DNA of 64,000 nucleotides, taken from NCBI GenBank assembly GCA_015832175.1, contig WJXW01000006.1, positions 558,001 through 622,000 of the forward strand. Reading direction: 5' to 3'. Below are positions 23,878 to 36,414 of the stretch, one piece after another. This DNA is from Paraphaeosphaeria minitans (Eukaryota; Ascomycota; Dothideomycetes; Pleosporales; Didymosphaeriaceae). The notes under the pieces are model-generated. The model saw only the letters and a program-made list of their open reading frames with translations, made no database searches and was not told the DNA's origin. How positions within the stretch are numbered: position 1 is the first letter of the stretch; each line of letters starts with the position of its first letter. The translations under genes were made by a program, and so were the position numbers.

Positions 23878-24105
23878 GGCGGCGGCGGCGGTGGTGGTGG
23901 TGATGGTGAGGGTGGTGGTGAGGGAGGTGACGGTGGTGAGGGTGGTGAGGGTGGTGAGGGTGGTGAGGGTGGTGAGGGTGGTGAGGGTGGTGAGGGTGGT
24001 GAGGGAGGTGAGGGTGGTGAGGGTGGTGAGGGTGGTGAGGGTGGTGAGGGTGGTGACGGTGGTGACGGTGGTGACGGTGGTGACGGTGGTGGTGACGGTG
24101 GGTGA
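23878..24105. repeat. GGTGGTGAG minisatellite
   Basis: A run of GGC/GGT triplets passes into about 20 near-perfect copies of the 9-base unit GGTGGTGAG, with GAC variants at the 3' end. All three frames on both strands stay open (for example PPS and HPH repeats), which is a direct effect of the repeat and no evidence of a gene. Tracts of this kind are expected to vary in length between isolates. Confidence 0.9.
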
Positions 24106-24408
24106 AACACTGAAACACTGAACGGCACCGGCTGGCCTCGGGCTGCGCGACGTGAGGGTTTCGCGACACGTCCAACTCAAGGAAGGCACCGCCGGCCAAT
24201 AGTTGCCGACTCGGCCGCACCCCCCTCATGCGCCGGACCTCCTCCGTACGCACCGCCCAATCCCACGTCGCCAAAGCATCGGTTGCGGGAGGCACCTTCG
24301 CCAGCTTGCCCCTGACGGTTGACGGTTGACCACCACCGCTCGCATGCACTGAGGCCTAGCCAACAAACCACCACGGCCCAGCGCCCTCGACAGCCTCGCC
24401 GTTGGGCT

Positions 24409-24475
24409 GTTACGCTGTTACGCTATTACGCTGTTACGCTATTACGCTGTTACGCTATTACGCTGTTACGCTATC
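24409..24475. repeat. 8-bp tandem repeat (G/A)TTACGCT
   Basis: About eight copies of an 8-base unit alternating GTTACGCT and ATTACGCT. No coding context. Confidence 0.85.
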
Positions 24476-24499
24476 ACGGTGTAGCTACCTAGCCACCAC

Positions 24500-25478
24500 T
24501 ACCTCAAATCCTCCCTCATCCCTCGTCCAGGTTACGGCTAGATAGCTGCCACCACGCCCTCGTCCCTCGTCCCAAATGCGCCCGCCCCAACGCAGGGCCG
24601 CAATCTAGCCCCGCGCTCGAGGGATGCTGCTGCTTCTGCTGACGGGCCAGAAGTGTCTGCTCGTGACCTGGCCTGTACTCGGGCCTTTTCCCATCTATTG
24701 ACGCTAACCGTGGACGCCGTGGACGCCGTGGACGCCGTGCTCCCTGCGCTGCGCCAGCTTTTATCGTGGTTGATCGTCGTGTAGAAAGGTGCCTGTCCCG
24801 CCGTCCGCCGCCGTTGTACGCATCCACGAACCACGCTGTTTGTTTGTCTCTGCATCCCCCTCCCCATAATTTCCGGATCCCACGGCTGCTAGTGCAAGGC
24901 CTGCCGCAGAGAAACCTCTTGTGAAGGAAACCAAAAAGCTTCAACGTTGCGCGTCTTGGGTGCCGACCTACGCAGGGCTGCATTGTTTCCGCTTGTTTCC
25001 CCTCCAGCACGCCTATTATACATAGCACCCTGCCGCCCGCCCTTTCGCTGCTTTCCCTGTCTCTTGGGCCCCTCTAGCACTTTGAAAAGAAAACACCACT
25101 GGAAAGAAGCAAGAGTGCATCCGACGCGACCAACCCAACATCCTACCTTGCCAATCCGGTTGAATTCCACGCCAACGCTCGCAACGACGGCAAGAGCTAT
25201 CCATTGGACCCCGACGGCACCGATTGCAACAACGGCAAGAGCTATCCATTGGACACCGACGGCACCACAGCGCACCACAGAACAACGCCGCCGTTGGCAC
25301 ACACACATACAACACCACATCGCCACCCGTGCATCCTTCTCACCCAACAGGCTCGTCTTGTTTTGATATCTAGTCTCTGCCGCGCGGCACAGCACCTTCC
25401 TCCCTGGAGCGGACGACCACTTCATATTCTCTACCTGGAACCACCTCCTTCCGAAATCCCACACACAAACCACGCGCC
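24500..25478. other. Upstream region of the membrane-protein gene, with short duplications
   Basis: This contains three copies of a 9-base unit (CGTGGACGC) near 24709-24740. It also contains a 45-base direct duplication at 25181-25225 and 25226-25266, sharing GGCAAGAGCTATCCATTGGA. Open frames occur on both strands but none shows a domain. The last few hundred bases are the promoter and leader of the gene that starts at 25479. Confidence 0.5.
25181..25266. repeat. 45-bp direct duplication
   Basis: Two adjacent copies differing at a few positions, beginning GCAAC(G/A)ACGGC and ending GACGGCACC. They lie about 215-300 bases before the ATG at 25479, so they may sit in its promoter or leader. Confidence 0.75.
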
Positions 25479-26402
25479 ATGCTTTCCAAAACCTTGCTCT
25501 CGGCGCTAGCCAGCGCCCTCCTCCTCTCCACAGCGGCAGCACTCCCATCGAGAACTCACTGCCGCTGCACCATCACCCCCGCCGATGCCGCCCCCTCGCC
25601 CCCCTCCACCTACCACGACTCCCTGGAAAACCCAGACACCCTCGTCGCGTCCACCCCCACGCCCCCGGACCTTTGCCTCGCCCTCGGCCCGTCCCTCGAG
25701 AACCTGCGCACCGCAAACCCCGCCCTGTACGCCTCGTACATCAGCAAAACCGACGCCCAGCAGCTCGCCGCCGCGACCACGGCCCACACGCCCCTCAGCA
25801 CCACCATCCTGCTCCGGCTCGCCGCCCAGCAGGGCTTCCAGAACCTCGGCGTCGTGCTGCCGGGCGCGCCGCCGCAGGACGGTGGCGAGCGCATCGCGTG
25901 TCGCGCCGAGACGGAGACGGGAGGGGAGGAAGCGTGGTCCGCGTACCAGGTGAGCTGGGTGACGCTGGTGGTGCTGCAGGTCGTCGTCATCTTGGTCGTT
26001 GTGGCGTGCGTGGCCGAGGGCGTCATGTTTGGCATGCGGTGGTGAGTTCTACCCCCTACCCCTTTTTTGGCTGACTCTGCCTCTGCCTCTGCGGGCAGCA
26101 CAGCAGAGTAGAGCAGAGCAGATGTGGGATTCGAGACAGCGATGCTAATTAGTAACAGGATGGCTTCACGCACACCCCCAGCTCTCATCACACTCCCGCT
26201 GACCATCCCCGGACGCCCCGCGCGTCTCCGCCTCAGCGGTGAAGAGCGCCGCCTCTTCGCCATCCCCGTGTCCGACGACTTTGACACGCGCAGCCCGGGC
26301 GTCGAGAAGAAACTCCGCGTCTATGCCTCGCTGAGCTGGCAGGCGCAGCGGTACGCCTACATTGAAGACGAGGACGACGAGTTCAACAGACCCGTCATGT
26401 GA
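25479..26402 (+). CDS. Type I single-pass membrane protein, unknown function
   Basis: Two exons, 25479-26041 and 26159-26402, with a 117-base GT-AG intron. The product has 268 residues. The start gives a signal peptide (MLSKTLLSALASALLLSTAA). A Pro/Thr/Ala-rich extracellular region follows, with three cysteines (two in the CRC of HCRCTI, one in DLCLALG) and later IACRAE. A strongly hydrophobic segment (WVTLVVLQVVVILVVVACVA, around 160-180) is the transmembrane helix. The intron falls just after it. Exon 2 encodes a soluble tail of about 80 residues, ending in an acidic stretch (YIEDEDDEFNRPVM). I do not recognise the family. Codon use is very GC-rich. The two exons join in frame at Trp, which supports the model. 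Confidence 0.65.
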
Positions 26403-27758
26403 TGCCTCATGTCATGTCATGTCTTAATTAATTAATCCATTCTTCCTTCACGCCCCGCGTTGTAGCACTTCTCGTATCCAATCAATGTTATGCCATGCTA
26501 TGGACGTTTACGAGACGCAGGCGTCTTGCAGCCTCGCTCTCGTTGACCCTCGTCTCGTCTCCCTCCTCCGACCTTCGCCCCGCCCCGGAAAGGGAAAGCG
26601 CGGGGCCGATGGTATAGTAGTCACACGACCCGCATTCCACTGGCGCGCCTATCTAAGTGAGAACCGCGCGTTGCCGACCGATGCTGTTGTTTTTGCTGCT
26701 GTTGGCTGCTGATGCTGGGGTATATATGGGCGCGTCGGATGTGTAGTCGCGCATCAATCTCGTGCGTGCGTGCGTGAGTGAGTGGGCGAGCGAGCGGGGA
26801 ACGCCGAAGAAGAGAAAAACAGGTTTCTATCTACGCAGAAAGTCTCAATGGCGTTTCACGGCCGACGAATGCATGATGGGAGGGAGGTGCGGAGGGGGGG
26901 GGGGCGATGGTGCAACTCCGCCAGAGTACGGTACGGTACGGTACGGTATCGATCGTACGCACAGGGCATGCATCGGGAGCGGTGTGGCAGCCGTATCTTC
27001 ACCTTTGCGTGCGTCGCTTGCACCGATGAGCAGATATATACATACAACCGAAAGGTGTGCAGCACAGGATGTAGGGAAGTCTATAGTAGAGAAGGGGTTC
27101 GGGTGTCTTTATTAGTGCCGGCGCCAGGCCGGCGGTCGCGCGGGACAAGGAACTGTCTGTCGCATGGAAACGGTGGCTTGGAGTGGAGGAGCCGGGCAAT
27201 GTCGCTGGGAAAGTGTCGCTGGGAAGTGTCGCATGGGCCAGCCAGCAATGCAGGGTCGAGGAATGTCCATCGTAATGGACGGTTGTCGCATGGGTATCGT
27301 AACATGGTCGTAAGGTCGTGATGGGGTATTATAGTGAAAAATCGCGTGGGTCGTAAGGTCGTCAAACATCACCGGTGATGCTGGGTAGGTAGGTTGGTGG
27401 AACGTCGTTCATTACAATCTCGTAAGAACAGGATGATGGCGGTGTCGACACCGCCATCCGAAAGTAGGTGTCGCATATCGAAGCGTGTACAGGTCGTAGA
27501 GGTGCGGCGTCGAGAGCGATTGGGCCGTTGAAAGTAGACTGTAACTCCGTGCGCCGTAACAATGATCGCAAAAATACAGTGCAACAAGATTTTAGAGACA
27601 AAAAAGGATAGGCTGAAGGACGGATTGGTCGAAGGGTAGGGGCGGGTGGAGGTCATTACGGCCTCCTACGGTAAGGTAGGGGTGAACTTCTCGATCGTAG
27701 CAACGATCAGGACAATGCCGACATTGCTTTTTAAAAGAAAATGCCACGGCATGCTCGT
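26403..27758. other. Intergenic region with simple repeats
   Basis: This contains a GTGC/GTGAG run near 26762-26790, a G tract near 26893-26904 and a GGTAC repeat near 26928-26950. A TATATA lies near 26722 without a supported gene behind it. Open frames are short and overlapping. I see no gene. Confidence 0.5.
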
Positions 27759-29898
27759 CTATCTGACGAAAGGGTTTGACTTGTAGCCTTGCTCGTCGAT
27801 GACATCGACCCAGAAGACGCTGTCGCCATTGTCCTGGCGACGCCAGACCTCCTTGACGAGGTCGATCATCCCACGGAAGGGCTTCGCTGGCAAGCGTCTG
27901 GAGTACTCCTGCAGACGCTTGACGGCAAACTCTCTCGACTGACACACCCTCGTGTCGTTTGCATAGACGTCGAAGAAGTCCACGGAAGACACGAAGCGGA
28001 GTTCAGAGGCAGCGCTGACGATCAGGATGTGCTGGATGCAGATGGTGCCGGATGATGATGGAATCGAATCGATGAGATCCAAGATGTGCATGGCCAGCGA
28101 GTTGAGCCATAGTTTGGTGTCCGTATCTTCGTAAGCTGTCTCGAAGCGAGGCATAGGAAACGTATTGAAATCTACAAGCTCGCCCGAGTGGGAGTCCTTC
28201 GTTCCCAAACGCTTTCGAAGTATAGAGGGGAAGACGCGGTAAATCTCCAGCAGGCCAGCGCAACGGTAAGCTTCGGCAACGGCGACAAAGTCTTGTTTTG
28301 ATGTTCTCTCATCGCCCAGCTCTGCTATCTCGTCCGTCGTGGGGTACTCAGCAGCGAGAAGGTCTTCTTCCAGAGTGGCAGCGTTCAAAAGGTTCTCGTG
28401 ATGACGTCGAAAGTCGACGCTGGCGTTCCCGTCACGCATGCGCTCTCTGCGAACAAGTCTTCCAACCTCAGCGAACAGAATCATGATGGTAGGGGCAATG
28501 CCAGTCCATGGATGAGGCATGATCTTCCCGTCGGGCTTTCTTGCCGAAGGAATCTTCTTGGGTCGGGAACGTAACCCACTGGGAGCAAAGGTCATGGCGT
28601 CTGGGTTGACGAAGCCCATGAGCATCTCCCAGTATATCAGAGATTCTTCAAAGAACTGGGTCTCCCGCTGCTTTCCTCCATCACCCTCGGCATTGTTGAG
28701 AAGCTTTGGGAGAATCAAGCTCCGAGCCGCAGACAAGAACTCTTCGCCAAGGATGTCGTTGTCGTGCCAGCCTGTTGTGGTACCAAGGAGCATGGTGCTT
28801 AGAAACGCCTTTGTGCAACTGATTGAGTCATTATGTGCAAGCGGGAGCTCGGTCAGAAGCGCGTCGCGAGCTTTGCGCTGCATGTCTACGCCAAGTTGCG
28901 CCATGTAAGGAAAGGTATTGGCCAGGTGGGCGGCCGCCATGGACATGATACCATAGTAGATGGAAGGTGTGTGTTGATAGATGCGACCAATGGTGGTCCG
29001 GAAGGGATTGAGATGAGAATCGAAGCAAGAGAAACGGCCACAAACTTCTTTGAAGTAGTGCTGAACTAAAACCGACTCGAGATCGTCGGCAGTTGAGGAA
29101 GGAGAAGGACTTGGTAGGCGGTAGAAGTCAAGAAGCAGCGACCGAGACAAACGGGGGCTGGAGCCGGTATCGTCATTTGCAGCTTGCGACGGTTCTTCAG
29201 CGTTGTAGTCAATACACTCCGATGGTCCTGGACCAATGTCAAACCCGTCTAGAGGCCCAAATGTGAGATCATCGTCTGGCATACCCACGGCGTCAACGAG
29301 GTCATCCATCATCAGGGGATCGAGATCGAGGGGATCGTCGAAGAAGAGCGGCTCAGGTAGCTGATCGAGCTCAGGAGGTGAGCCATCACTAGGCTCAGGC
29401 GTCGAGTCCTCTGAGGAAGTGAGAGAACCTACGACCATCGGCGGTGGTGACTGCTGGTGTGTCTCCGTGTGAGCTGCGTCGGGCTGCTTGCCTGCAGGCA
29501 GGACAGCAGCCAGTGCTTCAAAGTGACGCTCCATGTCAGGTGGCACTTGGAGAGACTTCTCCTTGGGGCTCGCCTTGGTGACGATGGCCGTGGAGCCATT
29601 CTTGTGTGGTGCCGGAGCGAAATGTGTTGGTTGAAAGACCTCATACTTGGTAGACCACTTGAGTGTCTTCTCATAGCCTGGGCAGGCTACGTTCCTTCTC
29701 TTGCACTGGAGGCACCCGGGCGCCGTCTCGTCACACTTGAGCTGCGACAATGTCAGCGAGTGGCTTACGTGGCCAACAGCGGGAGGAAAGACGCACCCTC
29801 TTGATCTTGCACCTCCCGCATCCGTTTCTGCTTTTTGTCTTCTTCACCTTGACATCATTGGTAGCATGGTTGGCCTTGACCTGAGCCAATGGGGGCAT
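27759..29898 (-). CDS. Zn2Cys6 transcription factor with fungal-specific domain
   Basis: Two exons on the minus strand: 29898-29797 and 29741-27759, with a 55-base intron. The product has 694 residues. The binuclear zinc cluster is split by the intron and restored by splicing: Cys at about 27, 30, 37, 44, 47 and 54, with the spacing CX2CX6CX6CX2CX6C. A basic stretch (KVKKTKSR) lies before it. An acidic middle segment (FFDDPLDLDPLMMDDL) could activate transcription. From VLVQHYFKEVCGRFSCFD on it matches the fungal-specific regulatory domain of the Fungal_trans_2 type. It is a nuclear DNA-binding regulator with unknown targets. The MFS transporter 1.4 kb downstream in map position, on the same strand, is a possible target. 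Confidence 0.9.
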
Positions 29899-31338
29899 AT
29901 CGGCTAACGAGCAGGGTGGGGGAGGGTGGTGAAGCGGTGAAGCGGTGAAGTGAACAAGACGAATATGGGCTGACAAGAGCGTGATCCGGGGTATTTTTAA
30001 ATAATGTGCGTTTGACGAGCTAGGTCAGCCGATGGGAAACGGTGCTGATAGTTTCGTCGGTCATGATACGCAGCAGCTGATAGATAGCGACGTGGTCGTT
30101 GGGTTGGATGGCGGGCAGCCGAGAACGGAGCATCTGTGCTGCACATTGTCTAGGGCGGCGGATATTGGCGAGGGGCACCAAGTTGCAAAGTTGACCTGAG
30201 GACCTCGCTCCAACGCATGTGCAGGCGGCCGGCTGCAAATCGACGGCACGCATTTTTTGCGGGTTGATTTGATGCGTGTTCGCCTGCCAAACTGCGAAAA
30301 ATGACGCTGGTGATGTTCGGCAACGGAGGCTCGATTTCGCACGATCGGCGGACCCCACTTGACTTGCCCCAACATCCAAGTGGATGCAATGGAAAGCACA
30401 GCCCGATGAGGGAAGGCGCGCGTCCGTCCGCCGTGGCTTTCCCCAGAGGCGCTGCATCATCGCCACCTCACCACCAATGACACTCTCCACCATGCATGGA
30501 TGCCCTGGCGCCACGACATGGAGAAACTCCTCTTGTGCATCGGCATGACCTGGTCGACCTCGCTCTGCGTCTGAGGGGGCAATGCCTTCAGTCTGGACCC
30601 TCTGTCGACGGCCGCCAACCCCTTCGCGCCCTCTTGCGAGAACTACCGAAGCGCTACAAGCCTTCTAGCCTTCTTCCATGCGGCCAGCGTAGCGATAGAG
30701 AGAGGCCTTTGACCGTCGGACGAACCCGTGCCTCAAAGAACCGGGAACCCGTGCAGCAGCAGGCCGGAGCAGCCCAGGCGAGGCTTTCTCTACCAACTGA
30801 CAACACCTTCATCGTAAGCTTTGTTCCACACTGGTCCACCACCCCAGCTTCTCGTTGAGTAGTGCGGCCGGTCCCACCTCGGAAAGAACGTTACTGCCGC
30901 CACCCAACACAGAGGCTGTCGCGTGAGATAGCCTAGCGTCTCGAAGGCTTCGAGGCAGCTTTGAAGTCTCTGCGATAGGAGCACACGCAGAGATACGGTC
31001 TCATCACCGAAACGCGGATCCGCATTCTTTATCAGTTACACCGCCCCATACCCGCGAGTCAGCGGCTAGGTGTGGATAAGGTAGATCAAGATTGTCTTGC
31101 TAACCTACACGTGCAATGGTGCCAGGACGAACGTCTGCTTGAAACGTGGGCCGACTTGTTACAGCAGAATTTGTGGTGGTGCAATGTGCGCGGCCTTATC
31201 AACGCGTATAGAGTGTATTCGTGGCAAGTGGAAGCGCCTTGTACTCCACCCTTGCTAGTTGTAGTTTATGGGCGTTGGGTCGCTGCAGAAAGAACGGCAA
31301 AATTGCAACACAGCCGAAAAGCGAGCCTGTCTGCCGCT
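29899..31338. other. Intergenic region, no gene seen
   Basis: Upstream region of the Zn2Cys6 gene and 3' flank of the MFS gene. Open frames of up to 164 codons occur on both strands with no domain, so I treat them as chance. No repeat of note. Confidence 0.5.
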
Positions 31339-33976
31339 TTAGAACTTCTCCATAAAGTTCTTCCTGACTGTCCACATCCGCGCACGCTTGCCGTAAATGT
31401 ACATGGGAATAGAAAGAAGCATGCAACCGAGCTGTATACCGCCTACGGCGATGAAAGTGTCTTTGGGGCCGCTAGCCGCAAGCCAGTGGGTGAAAAACAA
31501 TGAGAAAATGAATCCGTGAAGAATGTCTGGGTGATGTCAGCAAATGGTCGCTGTTAGGAACGTGAAGCAAGCATACTTTTGGAGAAGTTGAGGGTAACAA
31601 GCGCCTCCCCGGCGTATTGTCGGTATGAGTCGACCACAAAGGTGACCGAGGTGGTGGATCCAAGAGAGCAACCAAAGCTAATCACGCCGAAGAAAACGGT
31701 GGGTACAATCCAATTGTCCCTTTCTTCCGCGCTCCACCCAAAACCCATGAGACCAATGACGGTGCTGATAGCAATTGGGAGCGCCATGACCAGACGAAAC
31801 TCTGGTTCATAGACTCCATCATTGCGACGTGCCATGAAGCGCACAACGATATCACTGATCTTGCCTGCCACTGCTGTGCCAAGTACTCCTCCGACGAACG
31901 GAGAGACGTAGACCAGACCAACTTGGAGCGGCGTGAAATTGTACGACTCGTGATTCTGGTAGATCTCGGCCACCGATTCGCTGAGCACAATCAACCAGCC
32001 TACAGCCAAGGCGTACACCATCGACGACCATAGAACGGCGGGGTAAGCATAGAGGACGAAAGGGCGCATCATGACCTTGAACCATTTGTCTCTGACCAGA
32101 CGACCATTCCAAGGCTTGAGTGACTGCACGTATGATTTCTGGGGTGCCCCCCGGTAAAAATCGGTATAGTGTATAGCCGAGACCACGGATGCATGGTCAG
32201 TTTCAGCATGGGACTCAGGTTCGGTCGTGTTCAATGCACGATCCGTATTAGCATCAGGATGCTGATGTTGCTTTTCCGAATCACTGTTGATGGCATATGA
32301 CGCGGCATTAGGCATGGAAGCGTCGTTTGGGGAAGCAGTGTGAGAGACGGATCCAAAGTAGTCGTGATCGGTATCAGTCGCCAAGATGTTACTTTCTGTC
32401 TGTGATCCTGGGTCGGAAGCGAAGCCCACTCTATGTGCTCTAGGTGGTCGCGTCGGGTTGGCCACTGGGGACACCGGCGAGGACGCGGTGAGCGGTACAG
32501 AGGCATGACCTGTACCATCTGGCTTTCGATGGCTCTGTCGTGACGGTAGATGGAAGTGGTGGCGTGCTCCAGGGCTACGACTGCGCGCTCTTCTTGAGCT
32601 CCGACCTCGGGCATGCGGGGTGCGGTCCCAGAACGTCTCGGGCACGCAGAAGAAGATCAAAAAGAAGCAAAATGCAACAACGATAGCCACAATCCTGATC
32701 AATGTTAGTCTCGCTGCACTCTCATGCGTCGGAGTCCTCAAACGATTTGTGATGCCTTGCACAGAATGGCATCCGATATTTTTACCAATACAGGGGAGTG
32801 CTCTACTTACTTGAAAACCCATCTCCAGCCCATAGATTGAACCACGGCTGCGCTGACCAAAGGAATAAGGTTCTTGCCGCCTAAAAGTAGGAGTGTGTAT
32901 ATTCCTAATCGGTAGGCACGCTCGTGCAGAAAAAAAATCTCGGCAATGGTCGCGGAGGGTAGGCATTCTACTGGAGAGACTGCCATTCCTTGAACGATGC
33001 GGGCCACGACGAGTGAAGCATCTGATGGGTTTGTGAGAACTGCCCATCCGTCCCAGGGCTGATGACTTACAATTAGGTGAATACGCGCACCAGACAGAAG
33101 CTAGACAGAAGAGGACGATTGCAACAAGGTACACTATGTTTTGTTAGCGTATGCTATGCTGCATTGTGGACGGCCTCACCAGGTCTTTTGCCCCACAGTA
33201 TGGCGGTGGGTGAGGCCACGACGCTGCCCAGGCCCAGACCCAGCATATAGAGTCCCGTCGTCAGAGCGACCTGGGGAACCGTGACGTCGTAAGTTTCGGC
33301 AACATTTTTGAAGCCTAAAGTGTGGTGAACAAAGTCAGTGAAATGGTCAAACGCGAGGGAATTGAGCAGGAAGGGGGAGTTTTCGTCTCAGCTTGTTACT
33401 AAAGTCTGAAAATTTCAGCCATCATTAACAGCAAGCGCAGAAAACAACCACTTTATACCCCGGCCATACGTACCCGCTGCCAGAACGGGTGTCATGCCGC
33501 CACCGACCATACAGTATAAACCGAGCGAGATGAGGGCGGCATCGCGACGCAGCTGTTTCCAGTTTAGAGGATCGTTGGCCGAGTCCTCTGGCTGCGGTTC
33601 CAAGATGAATTTGCCATCTTTTGTTCGCTTCTTTTCCTGCTGCCGAAGCTCTCGCGACTTGGCCGAGCCGCGCGAGCCTGTGGAGGAGCTGCGAGGTGCG
33701 GGTCCGTATGGAGATGGAAGGGAAGAGGACGAAGTGCGGGCGTGCGCGTGCTGTAGACCAAGCGGTTCGTTCCTCTTGTGGACGCTGGAGAGCAGGATCA
33801 CGGAGCCTGCAGATTCTCTTCAGTCTGGGTCCGAGGGAATGTGTGTCGCATTGCTCACCAGGGACTTCATCAGTGTCGGCGGTCAGGATACCGAGACGAG
33901 ACTTCCTTGCTGGACGTTCCTTCTCAGTTGGGTGGTCTGGCGCCTCTGTCGCTTTCCTCACGAAGAATCTCGCCAT
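31339..33976 (-). CDS. MFS transporter
   Basis: Seven exons on the minus strand: 33976-33859, 33806-33474, 33314-33180, 33133-33071, 33021-32811, 32694-31577 and 31526-31339. Introns are 52, 159, 46, 49, 116 and 50 bases. The product has 721 residues. PEDSANDPLNWKQLRRDAAL is the usual entry to the first helix of fungal DHA1/HOL1-like transporters. Twelve helices are plausible, for example YDVTVPQVALTTGLYMLGLG, SLVVARIVQGMAVSPVE and SVTFVVDSYRQYAGEALVTL. A long hydrophilic loop, rich in Ser, Arg, His and Asp (about 32100-32620), lies between the two six-helix halves. The substrate is unknown; relatives carry polyamines, drugs or small metabolites across the plasma membrane. I chose the ATG at 33976, the first in the frame that leads to the transporter core. 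Confidence 0.88.
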
Positions 33977-35178
33977 GGCGCTGTAGGTGACGGCGAGATA
34001 TGCTTCGAGGACCAAGTTGATTCAGGGTGCCGCATGAGCAAGCCAACGGGGGCAAGAATTTCGGCACGGTGCGGACGCGGCGGTCTTATCCAGGAGCAGG
34101 GCCGTCAGAAGAAGTAGGGCGGCAACAGAAGGCTGCAGATGTCACATCTATCGCAGCCATGGTGTACGGCGGTGAGGGGTCCACAGTTGCCAGTGTGACA
34201 CGGTAACGTGAGAAGGTTGTTGTGGGTACCTCCTGGTGGTGGTGGGTCTGGTTGGTGTTGTCGGCTAGGACTGACATCATTGCGCTAGCTTTTAGCGCAG
34301 CTGATCGCTGCCCCGTGACCTCGAGCAGAAAGCTCATGTGACTGACCGCGCTCAAGCACCATCTTTATCGCGTTTACCGCGCGTGTTGCAGTGCTTGTCT
34401 TAAGAAGCCCTGCCGTTCTATCCATGTGCACAGCCATGCTGCATGTACGCACATCGATCTGCAGCACCATATAAGTCCGAGTCGATGTTATTGTTGCTCT
34501 CCCGCACGCATCACAAGTTGCGTGACAACCTCATCAATCCTGGGCTCGTCTGAAGACGGTGAAGCACACAAGGATATTGTGACTGTGATGCCGCGGAAAG
34601 TGTGACTGACAGGTCGGCTTCAGGGCTAGGAAATACGTAGGACGACAACCATGTCTGCCGAGCACTTGTAGCCTGAATCAATGCCGGATCTCATGATACT
34701 GTGCTGAGTCTACTGTGCTGATATCTATAGTCTACTGTGCCGGTAGTCTATAGATAGTCTGCTGTGTAGGTAGCAACAGTGGAACAACTACCTTGCTGGT
34801 TGCCAAGGCGAGTCTAACCAAGATGGGCAGCCGAGACCCTGAAAGCCGCGCTGAGCCGCACAGACGCATGCTCGCCCACCAAAACACCACACACGCCGAC
34901 CGCTGATCTTGTCAGAGCTTGGGTGGATCTGCAAGGCCTTAAATACACATCATTCGGCCCGCGACGCTGCAACGCCTACACAGTACGTCGATTCACGCGA
35001 TAGCCTTCAACAACACGACAATACTCATGCTTCCACCGCTTCTGTTCCGCCGCGGCACCTCGTCGCCACAACTGCCCTATCTACCTAGCGCCCAACCGAG
35101 CCGGTCAATGAATCCTCCGCACCTTGGCTTTTCGCCCTGCTCCGTTGCTCCGCCTTATCTCTCACCGTGCCGCTTCAA

Positions 35179-35393
35179 CAAGTCGCCGACGACACATTGA
35201 TTTGCCGTTTTGCAAGTCGCTGACTGCACATTGATCTGCCGCTTCCCAAGTCGCTGACTGCACATTGATCTGCCGCTTCCCAAGTCGCTGACTGCACATT
35301 GATCTGCCGCTTCACAAGTCGCTGACTGCACATTGATTTGCCGCTTTGCAGGTCGCCAACTGCACATTAGCTGTTGCTTGGCAAGTCGCGAGG
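35179..35393. repeat. 34-bp minisatellite, six units
   Basis: Units begin at 35179, 35213, 35247, 35281, 35315 and 35349, each starting CAAGTCGC or CAGGTCGC, followed by the start of a seventh. Three inner units are almost identical; the outer ones are more diverged. The unit length is not a multiple of three, so it is not a coding repeat. Confidence 0.92.
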
Positions 35394-35667
35394 CGTCGAA
35401 TCGTCTTAGGAAAACAATCAGCCTGATTATTAGCATGAGATGGGAATAACCCGGCTGCCACCATCTGCAACCATCGCATGTTACCCCTGCCAAGCACAAC
35501 TTTGCAACCGACCGTCGCCTAGCCCGAGGCATCGCTTCTCACGAACACGTGCTAACAAGAGCTTTTGGCTTGGTGATGCGGCTGCAGCCCGCCATGGGAA
35601 ATGAGAGTTTTGTGCTGTGAGGATTCTAGGGAACAACACATTCAAGCGGACCGCGGCTATTTTACTT

Positions 35668-35724
35668 GGACCATGGTCCCTCGCATATCAATTTATGGAC
35701 CATGGTCACTCGCATATTAATTTA
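35668..35724. repeat. Two 28-bp direct repeats containing a GGACCATGGTC palindrome
   Basis: Copies at 35668-35695 and 35697-35724 share GGACCATGGTC, CTCGCATAT and AATTTA. The first contains a perfect 12-base palindrome, GGACCATGGTCC. It lies about 700 bases upstream of the chitinase ATG and could be a paired binding site. Confidence 0.6.
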
Positions 35725-36414
35725 CAGAAGTCTGGCCAGGCGAGGGAGTACAAGGCGAGGTGAGAGGTTGCGGCAACTGTACAGTATTGGTACATGAAAC
35801 CGTTCTCGCGAACGCCCCATCTGGTTCAGCCCTAGCGTCTAGCCCTCAAAAGGTCCACGATACAACTTTAACCTGCCTAACCGAGCACTGTTGCCTACCA
35901 GACATCGTTCGCGCGCCAGTCAGACGAACTACAGCAAGCCACAACGGGGGCCAATTCACACATTCTACGGCCCTTTCGACCCGTCCAGCCGCTTGATTCT
36001 CATGGGGTGTGCTAATGCACAGTCACACCTTGTGCGATTCGTCTGTTACTCAATCCCTCCAAGCCGACTGCACGAATACGAGGGGAGGCGGCAGCATGAC
36101 CCACCGAGCCTATTTCGATGCCGCCGCGCCTTAGCAGGTACCGAAGATGATGGAAAACTAATAATCATGCAATTTCCCATGCCTTTTGTCGGTTTCTGTC
36201 CCTGCTGTCACTCAGTCGTTCAGTGCTTCGTAAAAAAGGCTGAACTAGGTCACTCCTAGTCCTCCTCCCACACTCCCTAATCCAACAGCAGCCATTTGGC
36301 TTGCGTCCTTTCTTTGTGGAAATCGTCCATCACACTCACTACTGGCCATACCTCAGGCCGCCAATCGCTATCACGATATTGCCATCGCGTATAATCCCTA
36401 ATATTTATTCAATC

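Larger units (their letters stand above)
33977..36414. other. 2.4 kb intergenic region with minisatellite and short repeats
   Basis: No supported gene. It holds copies of TAGTCTACTGTG near 34706-34768, the 34-bp minisatellite at 35179-35390 and two copies of a palindrome-bearing 28-bp unit at 35668-35724. The last few hundred bases are the chitinase promoter. Confidence 0.5.

Noticed and set aside
23729..24349. Histidine- and proline-rich frames over the GGTGGTGAG repeat
   Set aside because: All frames on both strands stay open because the unit is nine bases. No start signal, domain or splice logic supports a gene.
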